NCBI RefSeq assembly: GCF_017313085.1
Contig: NZ_JAFLNF010000002.1
Location: forward strand, 62,001-126,000
From: Roseibium limicola
GTDB taxonomy: Bacteria; Pseudomonadota; Alphaproteobacteria; Rhizobiales; Stappiaceae
DNA length: 64,000 nt
Reading direction: 5' to 3'
Shown here: positions 36,471-46,228 of the stretch, in pieces
How the letters are laid out: each line of letters begins with the position of its first letter
How positions within the stretch are numbered: position 1 is the first letter of the stretch
The notes under the pieces: model-generated
The model's database searches: none
Told to the model about the DNA's origin: nothing
What the model saw: only the letters and a program-made list of their open reading frames with translations
Translations under genes and position numbers: made by a program

Positions 36471-37384
36471 CCGATACGGATCCTCGGATCAATGGCCGCA
36501 TTGAGAATGTCGGCAAGCAGGTTCATGGCCACAAAGACGATGGCAAAGACGAAAATCAGCATCTGTACGGTCGGGATGTCCGCTCCGAGAATGGACTCAA
36601 GAGCCAGACGTCCCAAGCCGTTGATTGCGAAAATAGATTCGGTGATGACAGATCCGCCGAACTTTTGACCGAGCTGGACAGCCAGCACCGAGATCACAGG
36701 GAGGATTGCGTTGCGAAGTGCATGTCGGCGCAACAGTTGCCAACCACGAAAGCCTTTGGAACGCGCCGTGCGGATATAGTCTGCGCCCATCACCTCGATC
36801 AGGCCGGTGCGGGTCAGCCGCATAACGGCGGGAACAGAGGACGAACCCAGGACGAAGGCAGGCAGAACGAAGTGTCGCCATGTGCTGTCGCCGGACACCG
36901 GGAAGATCGGGATCGTCACTGCAAAGAAGATGATCATGAGGAGCCCGAGCCAGAAGTTCGGTATGGCCTGGGCAGAGACGGCCACGCCGAGGGCGAAGCG
37001 ATCGATCCAGCTGTTCGGGTTCAATGCGGCGAGGGCTCCAAGCGGGATGGCGATCAGGATGGTCACCGCCAGGGCCGAAAAGGCGAGGGTCAGGGTCTCG
37101 TCAACACGATCGGCAACCAGGGAGGCCACCGGCTTGTGCCAATAGTAGCTCTCTCCGAAATCACCTTGCACCACGCCGCCAAGCCAATCGAGGTAGCGGA
37201 CCGGCAGCGGTCGGTCGAGGCCGTAGCGGGCACGGATCGTTTCAACCACTTCCGCGGTTGCGTCTTCGCCGGCGATGGCCTGCGCCGGGTCACTCGCGAC
37301 ATTCAGCAGCAGAAAGGCAGCCAGCGAGACTGTGAAGGCGACCAGGATCGCCAGGCACCCTCGAAGCATTATGTAGCGCAACAT
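36467..37384 (-). CDS. Oligopeptide-type ABC permease (DppB-like)
   Basis: A 305-residue permease with six predicted membrane helices. DppB features: RYGLDRPLPVRYLDWLGGVV then GDFGESYYWHKPV (about residues 53-85), MRLTRTGLIEVMGADYIRTA, and ARSKGFRGWQLLRRHALRNA, the coupling helix. It follows the second binding-protein gene by 54 bp. Confidence 0.93.
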   Translation of the reverse strand: MLRYIMLRGCLAILVAFTVSLAAFLLLNVASDPAQAIAGEDATAEVVETIRARYGLDRPLPVRYLDWLGGVVQGDFGESYYWHKPVASLVADRVDETLTLAFSALAVTILIAIPLGALAALNPNSWIDRFALGVAVSAQAIPNFWLGLLMIIFFAVTIPIFPVSGDSTWRHFVLPAFVLGSSSVPAVMRLTRTGLIEVMGADYIRTARSKGFRGWQLLRRHALRNAILPVISVLAVQLGQKFGGSVITESIFAINGLGRLALESILGADIPTVQMLIFVFAIVFVAMNLLADILNAAIDPRIRIG

Positions 37385-37438
37385 CTCTGTAATTCCTCAG
37401 ATTTGCAGGGGGCATATCCGCCCCCTGCAGGATCAATC

Positions 37439-38968
37439 TTACTTCCAGGTGGCGTTCTGCAACCGTGGCAACCCGTCCGGATCGAGCGGGAACTCGAGCT
37501 GCGGCGATACCAGGTAGTTTGCCGAGTAGGAGAACAGCGGTGCCCAGTAAGCCTGATCGGCAATCCGGCCAAGCGCCTCGGAGTAGATCTCCTTGCGCTT
37601 TTCCTGATCGGCAGTCTGTTCCGCTGACAGGACCAGCCCGGCGAGCTCTTCGTCGCCCGACATGTTTCGGTCGCTTTCGACGTCGAAGTGGATCCGGGCG
37701 ATGGCTGCAGTGTCAGCGGTGCCACCTGAGCCCCAGGTTCCGAAGTAGGCCGGGATCTCGCGCGCAGCACGGGCCTGGTTGAGGCTTTCCAGCTTGACGT
37801 AACGCAGGTTCACATCAATGCCGACTGCCGTCAGGTCGGCAGCGATGGCTTCTGATGCGGCCTTGTCGCGATAGGCCCAGACTTCCATCGGGAAACCGTC
37901 CGGATAGCCAGCCTCCGCCAGAAGCGCTTTCGCTTTCTCCGGATCATAGGCGTAGCGCGCCACGCTCTGGTCACAGCCGAATTGAGCCGGATGACAGGCA
38001 GCATGAATGGCTTCTGCCGAACCGCCGATCAGGTGTTCGGCCATTTCGGGCGTGTTCAGCGCGTGATTGATCGCGCGGCGCACCAGCACATTGGTAAGCG
38101 GTCCGTCAGGGTCGGTGTATCCACCGGCATCAAGCACCATGAAGCCGACGCGCAGATCCGGTCCGCTCAAATGGGTCGCCATGGGTGTCTGACCAAGGCT
38201 TTCGGCCAGATCCAGCGGTACCTTGAATATCCAGTCGATGCCGCCCGACATCAGCTCGGCCTGTTGTGTTCCGATATCCGGGATGTTGCGCACGACAATC
38301 GTTTTGATGGCTGGCTTTTCGCCAAAGAAATCCTCGTTGCGCTCAAGCACCAGTTCGGTGCCAGGTTCGAAACTCGAAACCTTGTAAGGACCGGTCGCGA
38401 TCAGGCTATTGGCCATGGCATCGCGGTTAATGGCATCGCCTTCGCCATAGGTACCCGCCTTACGTAGCATGACGCGATTGGCCATATCGCGCAGGACCAG
38501 CGGGTAGACAGACTTCAACTTGAAGCGGAGAGTGTTCGGTCCTGTGACTTCCGCTTTGTCGAGCCAGCGCGCCACCACGCCATTGGCGTTGGACTCACTG
38601 CGCTCGTCTGCGATCCAGTTGTAGGTATAGGCGACGTCTTCTGGCGTCAGCGTCGTGCCATCATGAAATTTCACGTCGTCGCGCAGCGTCAGATCCAGCG
38701 TCAGGTCATTGACCCATTCGTATCCGGTGGCGATTGACGGTCTGAACTCCTGTGTCGCCGGATCGAGCTCAAACAGGGTTGCGTCGGTCAACTGGGCGAG
38801 AATGATGTACTCGCGTTTGGTCGTGTAGTTGTAATCCAGGTTCAGGATCTCTTCGGCCATTGCCGCACGAAGCGTGTCATCCTCGGGCCCGGCCATGGCG
38901 GGGCCTGTCGCGGCTGCCAGCGCAAGGGCACTGGCGGTGCAGAGAGCGCGCACAAGATTAAGGTTCAT
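37439..38968 (-). CDS. Oligopeptide-type ABC substrate-binding protein, second copy
   Basis: A 509-residue extracellular family 5 binding protein with a signal peptide ending near GPAMAGPED. Family 5 stretches: LTLDLTLRDDVKFHDGTTLT, PEDVAYTYNWI, ALLAEAGYPDGFPMEVWAYR. It shares long near-identical segments with the upstream gene (NLDYNYTTKREYII, LRDDV.FHDGT, GYKVSSFEPGTELVLER-type), so the two are tandem duplicates. Having two binders for one permease pair suggests two related ligands or two stereoisomers. Confidence 0.92.
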   Translation of the reverse strand: MNLNLVRALCTASALALAAATGPAMAGPEDDTLRAAMAEEILNLDYNYTTKREYIILAQLTDATLFELDPATQEFRPSIATGYEWVNDLTLDLTLRDDVKFHDGTTLTPEDVAYTYNWIADERSESNANGVVARWLDKAEVTGPNTLRFKLKSVYPLVLRDMANRVMLRKAGTYGEGDAINRDAMANSLIATGPYKVSSFEPGTELVLERNEDFFGEKPAIKTIVVRNIPDIGTQQAELMSGGIDWIFKVPLDLAESLGQTPMATHLSGPDLRVGFMVLDAGGYTDPDGPLTNVLVRRAINHALNTPEMAEHLIGGSAEAIHAACHPAQFGCDQSVARYAYDPEKAKALLAEAGYPDGFPMEVWAYRDKAASEAIAADLTAVGIDVNLRYVKLESLNQARAAREIPAYFGTWGSGGTADTAAIARIHFDVESDRNMSGDEELAGLVLSAEQTADQEKRKEIYSEALGRIADQAYWAPLFSYSANYLVSPQLEFPLDPDGLPRLQNATWK

Positions 38969-39048
38969 TGGTTCCTCCCAAAATGAATGTAATGCGTGGT
39001 GTCAGCGCTTTGATCGAGGCGCGGACACCACGAAGGTCGAGGGCCTTG

Positions 39049-40581
39049 TTACTGTTTCCAGCTGGCCTTGTAGAGGCGCGGGAAACCGTCGTCGTCCAGC
39101 GGGAAAACAAGGTCCGGGTCTGTCAGGTAGTTGACCGAATAGGACCACAGCGGCACCCAGTAGACCTGATCCGTGATCCGGGCATGGATTGCCGCGAAGA
39201 GCTCCGCCTGCCGTTCCGAGTCAAGCTCGGTGTAGGCATCGGTCACCATCTGGGCAAGCTCGGCATCGCCCGACAGGTTGCGGTCGGAGTCTGCATCGAA
39301 ATGCTGCCGGATCGGGGGCGCGGTGTCGCCACCCCAGGTGCCGAAATACGACAGGATCTGCCGGTTCGCGCGCGCCACGTTGAGGCTGTCCAGCTTGACC
39401 TGGCGCAGCTTGGCATTGATGCCGACGGCCTGCAGGTCCGAGACGATGGCTTCCGACATCGGCTTGTCGCGATAGGCCCAGATCTCGGTTTCAAAGCCGT
39501 CGCCATAGCCGGCTTCGGCCAGTAGGGCACGCGCCTTTTCCGGGTCGTAATCATAGACGGTGACAGGGTAATTGCAGCCCAGTTCGGAGGGGTGACATGC
39601 CCCTTCGATGCGAGCAGCAGCGCCGCCGATCAGGGCTTCAGCAATGCTGGCACGATCGATGGCATGGGCCATGGCGCGGCGAACCTTGAGATCGGTAAGC
39701 GGTCCGTCGGGACTGACCAGCCCGCCTGCGTCCAGGATCAGGAAGCCGATGCGTCGGTCAGGGCCGGAAAGATGCGCAACATTGGGCATCTGTCCCAGAC
39801 TTTCTGCAATGTCGCGCTGTACGCCGTAAATCCAGTCGATCCCACCGGAGATCAACTCGGCCTGCTGGGTGCCTTCATCAGGAAGCGAGCGAATGACGAT
39901 CTTGCTGATTGCCGGATCACCCTTGGGACCGCCGGAATAATAATCGTCGAAGCGTTCCAACACGAGGTCGGAGCCCGGTTCGAACGAGGCAATCTTATAG
40001 GGACCCAGACCGACAGGACCACCCGAGACGGCATTGGGATCGAAAGTTCCGTTGGCGTCGTAGGTGCCCGACTTCCGGATTGGGACCCGGATCGCCATGT
40101 CCTGAAGGGCAAGAGGATACTGGGTCTTGAAGTGGAAACGGACCTTGTGCGGCTCCAGAACCTCGGCGCTATCGAACCAGACCGCGATGCGCCCGCCGGA
40201 CAGGCTTTGCGCGTCTTCAGAGGTCATGATGTTGTAGCTGTAGGCGACGTCCTCCGCAGTCATGGCTGTGCCGTCGTGAAAGCTCACGTCATCGCGCAGT
40301 GTCAGATCCATGGTGACGGGATCAATCTGCTCATAGCGTGTCGCCAGAGCGGGAAGATAGCTTCCGTCCGCCGGATTGATCGCAAGCAGGGTCTCATCCA
40401 CCAGCTCGGAAATGATGATGTATTCCCGCTTGGTGGTGTAATTGTAGTCGAGGTTGATGATGTCTTCGGTGAAGGCCACGCGCAATGTGTCATCGGCCTT
40501 GTCGGCATAGGCTGCGCTTGCGCAGAAATGCGCAGCAGCAAAGGCGCCGACCGCAACGAGCCGTGCAGCTTGTATAAACAT
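39049..40581 (-). CDS. Oligopeptide-type ABC substrate-binding protein, first copy
   Basis: A 510-residue extracellular family 5 binding protein. Start 40581 (MFIQAARLVAVGAF) follows GGGAGGAGAA and provides a signal peptide ending at SAAYADK; a longer reading to 40731 would leave the signal internal. Motifs: INLDYNYTTKREYIIISELV, MDLTLRDDVSFHDGTAMTAE, ALLAEAGYGDGFETEIWAYR. First gene of the operon, divergent from a LysR gene 129 bp away. Ligand unknown. Confidence 0.92.
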   Translation of the reverse strand: MFIQAARLVAVGAFAAAHFCASAAYADKADDTLRVAFTEDIINLDYNYTTKREYIIISELVDETLLAINPADGSYLPALATRYEQIDPVTMDLTLRDDVSFHDGTAMTAEDVAYSYNIMTSEDAQSLSGGRIAVWFDSAEVLEPHKVRFHFKTQYPLALQDMAIRVPIRKSGTYDANGTFDPNAVSGGPVGLGPYKIASFEPGSDLVLERFDDYYSGGPKGDPAISKIVIRSLPDEGTQQAELISGGIDWIYGVQRDIAESLGQMPNVAHLSGPDRRIGFLILDAGGLVSPDGPLTDLKVRRAMAHAIDRASIAEALIGGAAARIEGACHPSELGCNYPVTVYDYDPEKARALLAEAGYGDGFETEIWAYRDKPMSEAIVSDLQAVGINAKLRQVKLDSLNVARANRQILSYFGTWGGDTAPPIRQHFDADSDRNLSGDAELAQMVTDAYTELDSERQAELFAAIHARITDQVYWVPLWSYSVNYLTDPDLVFPLDDDGFPRLYKASWKQ

Positions 40582-40710
40582 GTTTCTCCTCCCAGAGCCG
40601 TGCGCTTCATTGTGTCTGATGCACGGTTGCTTTGACTTTAGCCGTGGTTGGCATTTGAAAAAATTGCTATTATGGAGCCAACAGTTGCAAAAAATGAAAG
40701 AGTCATCGGG

Positions 40711-41640
40711 ATGAATCTTCGCGGCCTTCAAATCTTTCGCGACATTGTGCTGACCGGCACGCTGGCGGATGCCGCCGAGCGTTCGAACCTATCCACATCC
40801 GCTGCCAGCCGCTTGGTGGGGCAACTCGAAACCCAGCTTGGCCTGACGTTGTTCTCGCGTGCCCGCAGGACACTGGCGCTGACCGAAGAGGGAACGCTGT
40901 TTTATCGTCAGATCTCAAGTACGCTGGACGCCTTGAAGGAAATTCCTCAGATAGCACGGGAAGTGGCTACACGCGGCAGCCGAACCCTGTCGATCGTCGC
41001 AGCGACACCGATCGCCAATCAACTTGTTGTCCCGACGCTGGCCAAACTGAAGGCGACTACGCCGGAATGCGACTTCAGCGTTGGGGTCGAGAGCCGGTTT
41101 GCGATCGAAAGCAAGGTGGCGGCCGGTGGCTATGATCTCGGCTTGATCTCGCTACCGGTCGAAAATGTTATCGTGCCCCTGGATATCGTGCCTCTGATCA
41201 GGGCAAGGCTTTGTGTCTTCATGCCAGCCGATCATCCGCTGGCGCGACAGGCGTCGGTGACGTTGGAGCAGCTTGCAAGCGAAGTGTTCGTAACGCTGGC
41301 AGCAGGACAACGTTGGCGCGATCGGCTGGACGCGCTGCTTGGGGCAGTAGGCTATCGTCCGATCATTAGCCATCAGACCGGGTCGACCGTTGTAACGCTT
41401 GAAATGGCGCGTCACGGCATCGGCATCACGATCAGCGACGCCGTCTTTTCTCCGCCCCAGCAGAGCAGTGCCATGGCGCTCCTTCCGATCGAAGGCGATC
41501 ACTGGATCACATACGCTGCCATCCATGCCCGCGGTCAGCGGCCCCCGCATGCCGAACCGTTCCTCGATGCGTTGAGTGAACATATCGAACGGCAATGCGC
41601 CGCAAACCCCACCACTGCCGAACTCATGCATCTCATATAA
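40711..41640 (+). CDS. LysR-family transcriptional regulator
   Basis: A 309-residue LysR-type regulator: helix-turn-helix at about residues 1-60 (LRGLQIFRDIVLTGTLADAA, LSTSAASRLVGQLETQLG) and an effector domain beginning SIVAATPIANQLVVPTLAKL. ATG 40711 is taken as start since LysR proteins begin close to this segment; 40672 is possible. Divergent from the two-binder importer/lyase operon and almost certainly its regulator. It marks the last ordinary gene before the defence island. Confidence 0.9.
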   Translation: MNLRGLQIFRDIVLTGTLADAAERSNLSTSAASRLVGQLETQLGLTLFSRARRTLALTEEGTLFYRQISSTLDALKEIPQIAREVATRGSRTLSIVAATPIANQLVVPTLAKLKATTPECDFSVGVESRFAIESKVAAGGYDLGLISLPVENVIVPLDIVPLIRARLCVFMPADHPLARQASVTLEQLASEVFVTLAAGQRWRDRLDALLGAVGYRPIISHQTGSTVVTLEMARHGIGITISDAVFSPPQQSSAMALLPIEGDHWITYAAIHARGQRPPHAEPFLDALSEHIERQCAANPTTAELMHLI

Positions 41641-41771
41641 AGTGCGACTGCGAACATGAGAGCTCATGCGAATTGCAGCTCTCACCAAAACACCGTCTCG
41701 AAAAAGCGTATAAACTCAAATGGTTAGGCCGCTATTAATTTTCGTGGCATTGGTATCCTAGAACTCAACGA

Positions 41772-44700
41772 TCAGCGTAGTTCCCAAGCACCGTCAGAAT
41801 CCGGTCCTGATGGTGGCAGGCCATCGCGGTGAAACTGTTCGGCCATGCTGTCTGCGAGCACGGTATGACTTCCGCGTTCTGGGGTCGCGACGGCTTCCGT
41901 CAGACTGGACACATCCACCGAGTTATCCCCCAGGGGCCAGAGAGCCTGTTCTGCGAGTTTACGCTTCCGTTGCATCAGGCTTTGCAAGAGGCCATCGAAA
42001 CTCTGAGCCCCCAATTCAGGGTGCAGTGCCATGGGAATGTGAACGGAGACAGGCCGGGTCTGGCCGATGCGATGGACGCGGTCGTTGCATTGCTCTTCGA
42101 CAGCAGGGTTCCACCAACGGGAGAGGTGGATAACATGAGTTGCAGCCGTCAGTGTCAGGCCTGTGCCAGCCGATTTCGGCCCCAGGATCAACATGTCAAA
42201 GCCGCCATCGGCCGTTAGGTGCCTCTGGAAACGGTTGACGATTTCTTGTCGGCGGGGGATAGGCGTGTCCCCGTTGATCACGTCGATGCGCTCAAGGCCG
42301 AAGAAATGGCGTATAATTTCGGCAAACCGAAATTGCATGTCACGATGTTCTATGAAGACGAGAACCCGCTCGCCGGCAGCCTGGATCCTGCGCAGGACGT
42401 CCATCACCGCGTCCAGTCGGGCACTTTTGGCGATGAACTCGTCCGGGTTTATCGGACCTGTGTCGCCGGGGTGGACGGAAACTGAGCGGATGTGGTGCAG
42501 CATCTTCAATGCCGCCCCCGGCCCTCCGTTTGCTAGTTTCATCTGCGCAAGGTCATAGGCTTCTGCCTGCACCTTTGGCATCAGTCGGGGGTGCAAGTAC
42601 CGGCGCTTTTTCGGAAGGTCGCGGGCTACTTCGTCCTTCAGGCGGCGCAGGCCTAGTGGTGGCACGTACCCTCGTGGCTTAAATACGCGGGCGTGCAGTT
42701 CCGCCATGTTCGCGGGGTCCGGAACTGCGTAGTTTTCTTTGAACTCTACGCCAGACCCAAGACATCCTGGCGCGATCCGGTCCATGATCGTCCAAAGATC
42801 AATCGCCGCATTTTCGATTGGTGTACCGGTCAACCCAATGCGGAAATCCGCATTCATCGCCTCGACCGCTTTGGAAGCAAGCGTCGCTCGGTTCTTGATG
42901 TTCTGGATTTCATCCATCACCATCGCGGAGAAAGGGATTTTTCCAAGCGAATGCTGGTAATTTGCCAGCGTCGTATAGGTGGTCAGGAACCAAAAGCGAT
43001 GCGCACGTTCGTCTTCGAATGCTTCCTTTAGCCAGTCCAGATCAAGTTGAGGCAAACCCGATTGGGTTTCCGTGCCACGCGTATCACGAAGTTTCTGGGA
43101 GCCAAGCGAACTGCCGTAAAGGCGGATGAGTGTACCAAAGCCACGGCCTTTAACGTGAGTTTCCACTTCCTGTTCCCAGTTCCGCAGCAGCGAAGTGGGA
43201 GCAACGATCAGGATGGGACCACGGTTCTGCGCAACCGGCTTTTTCATGTGGTCCTTGAGCCAGGTCAGGAAGGCGATGGTCTGAAGCGTCTTTCCGAGCC
43301 CTTGTTCATCGGCGTTCAAGATACCCGGAAGGCCCGAGTTCCAAGCGTTTATTGCCCAACTAAAGCTGTCCAACTGGTGCTGGTGAAGCGGGGTTTTTAC
43401 ACTTGCTGGCAGGCTCACCTGGATCGAGGCAGTCCGTGGAATTGTCGGCGCAAGGTAGTTCAATTCGTAGTAATTGTCCTTCGTGCCGAGGATCAGTGCG
43501 CCGGAATCATCTTTTTCGGGGCCAGGCTTGTCATCGTGCAAAGCGGGAATTGTTGCCCGCCGCTCGATCTCTCCATCGATTGCCGCCAGGCGCGCCGGGG
43601 TGACTTTGACCGCCTCTCCCGCGATCTCCATCGGGGTGTCAGTTCCGCTCTGGAGCACGTCAGCCATGTGTCTGCGCAAAGCTTGCAGCTCTGCTTCCGG
43701 CATGGATTGGATGGCTTCAGTCAAGTGTTGGGCGAAGGCCTCAGGCAGCCACGTCGTCCCGCTGCCTTCGATTGCATCGGTGGGACGTTCATACACGATG
43801 ACGCCAGTAACCCGGTCCGAATATTCACGGGTCTCGATGAGCGCAGGACCAGCGAGTGCCTCCACCATTTCAGCCTGCTGTGCGTCGTCCAGCTCGTCCA
43901 AGACACCGCTTTTCTTCAGGTGGTGGTTAACCGCTTCGGTTATGAATGCCCTGGGATTCTGAATGAATGCACGCCGTTCCTCACGTGGTGCTTTTTGGAC
44001 GCGGGCCATTTCCTCCAGGATTGGCGCTGCACCTTTGTCGATGACCAGATAGCTGTTGTTGCCAAGCCGATATGTTGGCTTCGCGCCATGTTGGTGTAAT
44101 CCGTATTGGAAGACTGCAAGCGCCTCTCCCGTCAGTTCTGCGTTTGCCTCCGAGATCTCGTCGGTAAGGCCGGCGCTTTCCAGTTTTTCGGCGGAATAAG
44201 GTACGACTTCGAATTGGCCCAGTGACGTGTCGGGCGAGATGGAGAAGCGATCTGCTATGCGCACTTCTAAACCGCGCAGGAAGGCAGTCATCGAGAGTTT
44301 TGCCATTTCCCGGTTTTCGGGCATCTCGGAACCTATTGCCGCTTCCGGCTCGATTGCGCGTCGGAAATCGGCGAGCGCGCGCCAGTGCTGTTCGACAGGT
44401 TGTGCGGGGTCAAAGCAATCTGCGAGATCAAGTGCACGTTTCATCCAGAGAGGCAGGCGACGGCTACCCTCGGCCGTTTTCAGGATTGCGCCAACACGAG
44501 CTGGCGTTTCGCGGCGACCATGGCGTGACCATTCATAGTGCAGTTTGAAATCGGGGCGGCCGAGCACGCCTGTCACATCGGTCTTGAGCATCAGATCCAC
44601 GGTTCTCGGTAGACCGAGCGCCTCGGCAGAAGAGGCTGGTAGGCTTGCTGCGGCATCATGGGAAAGTCGAATGCTATCCGAGTTGACGGTCACATCGCCG

Positions 44701-44891
44701 GGGTGATTGTCCACCCAAGCGCGCAGATCGCCGATTGCAAAGAGCAATTCACGGTCGTCTGGAGCAAGGTCAGTGAAGCTTCGCGGCCTCTGTCTTGCTG
44801 TGAAGCGCGAAAGCAGTCCTTGCTTGGCTAAAGGGAAGCTGATTTCGATTGCTGCGGCGGATGTGGTGAAAGTTGGCGTTATCTCAGACAT
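41772..44891 (-). CDS. zorD: Zorya type I defence protein ZorD, SNF2-like helicase/ATPase
   Basis: A 1039-residue cytoplasmic protein. An N-terminal region of about 490 residues without an obvious motif precedes an SNF2-type helicase core: Walker A DEQGLGKTLQTIAF (about residue 530), Walker B VMDEIQNIKN (about 660), motif III GLTGTPIENAAIDLW (about 687), motif V SAGTGLTLTAAT and motif VI NDRVHRIGQTRPV (about 907-945). Only about 90 residues follow, so a nuclease domain, if present, must be N-terminal. In type I Zorya, ZorD acts with ZorC as the DNA-targeting effector of the ZorAB membrane motor. Start 44891 overlaps the zorC end by 13 bp (44906 alternative). Last gene of the zorABCD operon. 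Confidence 0.85.
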   Translation of the reverse strand: MSEITPTFTTSAAAIEISFPLAKQGLLSRFTARQRPRSFTDLAPDDRELLFAIGDLRAWVDNHPGDVTVNSDSIRLSHDAAASLPASSAEALGLPRTVDLMLKTDVTGVLGRPDFKLHYEWSRHGRRETPARVGAILKTAEGSRRLPLWMKRALDLADCFDPAQPVEQHWRALADFRRAIEPEAAIGSEMPENREMAKLSMTAFLRGLEVRIADRFSISPDTSLGQFEVVPYSAEKLESAGLTDEISEANAELTGEALAVFQYGLHQHGAKPTYRLGNNSYLVIDKGAAPILEEMARVQKAPREERRAFIQNPRAFITEAVNHHLKKSGVLDELDDAQQAEMVEALAGPALIETREYSDRVTGVIVYERPTDAIEGSGTTWLPEAFAQHLTEAIQSMPEAELQALRRHMADVLQSGTDTPMEIAGEAVKVTPARLAAIDGEIERRATIPALHDDKPGPEKDDSGALILGTKDNYYELNYLAPTIPRTASIQVSLPASVKTPLHQHQLDSFSWAINAWNSGLPGILNADEQGLGKTLQTIAFLTWLKDHMKKPVAQNRGPILIVAPTSLLRNWEQEVETHVKGRGFGTLIRLYGSSLGSQKLRDTRGTETQSGLPQLDLDWLKEAFEDERAHRFWFLTTYTTLANYQHSLGKIPFSAMVMDEIQNIKNRATLASKAVEAMNADFRIGLTGTPIENAAIDLWTIMDRIAPGCLGSGVEFKENYAVPDPANMAELHARVFKPRGYVPPLGLRRLKDEVARDLPKKRRYLHPRLMPKVQAEAYDLAQMKLANGGPGAALKMLHHIRSVSVHPGDTGPINPDEFIAKSARLDAVMDVLRRIQAAGERVLVFIEHRDMQFRFAEIIRHFFGLERIDVINGDTPIPRRQEIVNRFQRHLTADGGFDMLILGPKSAGTGLTLTAATHVIHLSRWWNPAVEEQCNDRVHRIGQTRPVSVHIPMALHPELGAQSFDGLLQSLMQRKRKLAEQALWPLGDNSVDVSSLTEAVATPERGSHTVLADSMAEQFHRDGLPPSGPDSDGAWELR

Positions 44892-46228
44892 TTTTTTTCG
44901 ACCCAAGTTTCCCAGACCGCCAGCTTACGGCTTTCGCTCCAGTAATGGGTTTGCGAGAGCTTTGAGGAGGTCCGAATTTCTACCGCGTCGTACCTCAATC
45001 GATAAAGCTTTGGTGCTTTCGGATCATCGATCCGAAAAATATGTGTTTTGTAGTTGTGGCATCCATCTACAACGATTTTGTTGCCGATCCTCATTACCAA
45101 GAGAGAAAGGTCTTGAATGCCAACTTGTTTTCCAAAGCGCGTAGCAGCGCCGCCCTGTCTTCGTAACTGACGTGTCGCTGTTTCATATGCGTCAGCGCTA
45201 AATGCGACCCAGGCTTCATCGATCCGGCCGTCGTCATGCATGCTCAACCAGAAGTCTCGACGCGGCGGCCACATATGGTTCTTCTGCGATAGACTAACAA
45301 TGTTGCAGAAGAACTCCATGTCTTCTCGCGTCATCCAGCGCAGCAGTACGGATTTCAGGTCCGGATCGAACCCGGACCAGATGCCGCCAGTATGCAGTCG
45401 GGGATCATTCCAGCCGGCGATGATCAGTTCTGACAATTCGTTGCGAAGGGCATCGGATGGCGTGCGATCGCGCCAAACCGCCAGAACGGCTTCGATCGCG
45501 GGCCCGGCACCAGTCTGAAGCACAGGGCCGTTCTCGGGGGCGAGCCAATTGAAGAGTTTTGATCGAGCATCTGCTTCGGCGAGGTCAGGTGCGAGACGCT
45601 CCACGAATGTATGGTGCGCGGCCTTTGCAAGCCCTGATGTATGGGGGGTGCTGAGACCCATCGTTTTCAGAGTTTCATAGGGGTGTTCTGCGCCGAGCAT
45701 CACCTTTGCAAGCTCTTTGGGCGCTTCGTCAGGCCGAAACAGGGAAGGGAGCGCATCAGTCAGCTTTCGATTCCGACCGCCAATGTCTGCACTTCGCACG
45801 GCAAGCGCTTGCGCGAGAGTTCTGGTATGGGCCGCACCTGGCGCGAAACTATCCACGTAGACGCCCACCATACCGTCAAGAAAAGCACCCCTGTCACATG
45901 TCGAGATTTCAGCCAGATAAAAGTCACGGACAGGCCGTAGATCTGCACGTTCCCGCCGCTCCTCATCGAAAACGGCTACGGCAGCCGAAATGACACGCTG
46001 GGTGGTGACATCATCCCACTTCCAGTTCTGGACGCGGAACAGCATGTTGAGCGCAAGCTTCTCGCGATCTTCGGCCGAAGGCTTGCGCACAACGTCAGGC
46101 CATGTCGCCAGGATACTGCCCACAGAACGATGAATTTGATCGAGTGGGGGCAGGGCGCGAGTGTGCAATACGCCCTTTCGAGCGAGGAGTGCCCGCGTAC
46201 TTTCGGGAGCTGCTTGAGTGTCACTCAT
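44879..46228 (-). CDS. zorC: Zorya type I defence protein ZorC (EH-signature-type protein)
   Basis: A 449-residue predicted cytoplasmic protein with no catalytic motif that I can name. Its assignment rests on position between zorB and an SNF2-type zorD and on the Trp/Arg-rich C-terminal part (FWLSMHDDGRIDEAWVAFSA, then YWSESRKLAVWETWVEKK), which fits the EH_Signature family of ZorC. The domain with LRRQGGAATRFGKQVGIQDL and LLVMRIGNKIVVDGCHN is likely DNA-binding or structural. ATG 46228 overlaps the zorB stop by 4 bp. In characterised type I Zorya systems ZorC is required for defence together with ZorD. Confidence 0.82.
   Translation of the reverse strand: MSDTQAAPESTRALLARKGVLHTRALPPLDQIHRSVGSILATWPDVVRKPSAEDREKLALNMLFRVQNWKWDDVTTQRVISAAVAVFDEERRERADLRPVRDFYLAEISTCDRGAFLDGMVGVYVDSFAPGAAHTRTLAQALAVRSADIGGRNRKLTDALPSLFRPDEAPKELAKVMLGAEHPYETLKTMGLSTPHTSGLAKAAHHTFVERLAPDLAEADARSKLFNWLAPENGPVLQTGAGPAIEAVLAVWRDRTPSDALRNELSELIIAGWNDPRLHTGGIWSGFDPDLKSVLLRWMTREDMEFFCNIVSLSQKNHMWPPRRDFWLSMHDDGRIDEAWVAFSADAYETATRQLRRQGGAATRFGKQVGIQDLSLLVMRIGNKIVVDGCHNYKTHIFRIDDPKAPKLYRLRYDAVEIRTSSKLSQTHYWSESRKLAVWETWVEKKCLR

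Noticed and set aside
41641..41771. Possible left att site, a copy of the tRNA-Gln 3' end
   Set aside because: Read on both strands, this gap has no match to the T-arm/acceptor sequence of the tRNA.
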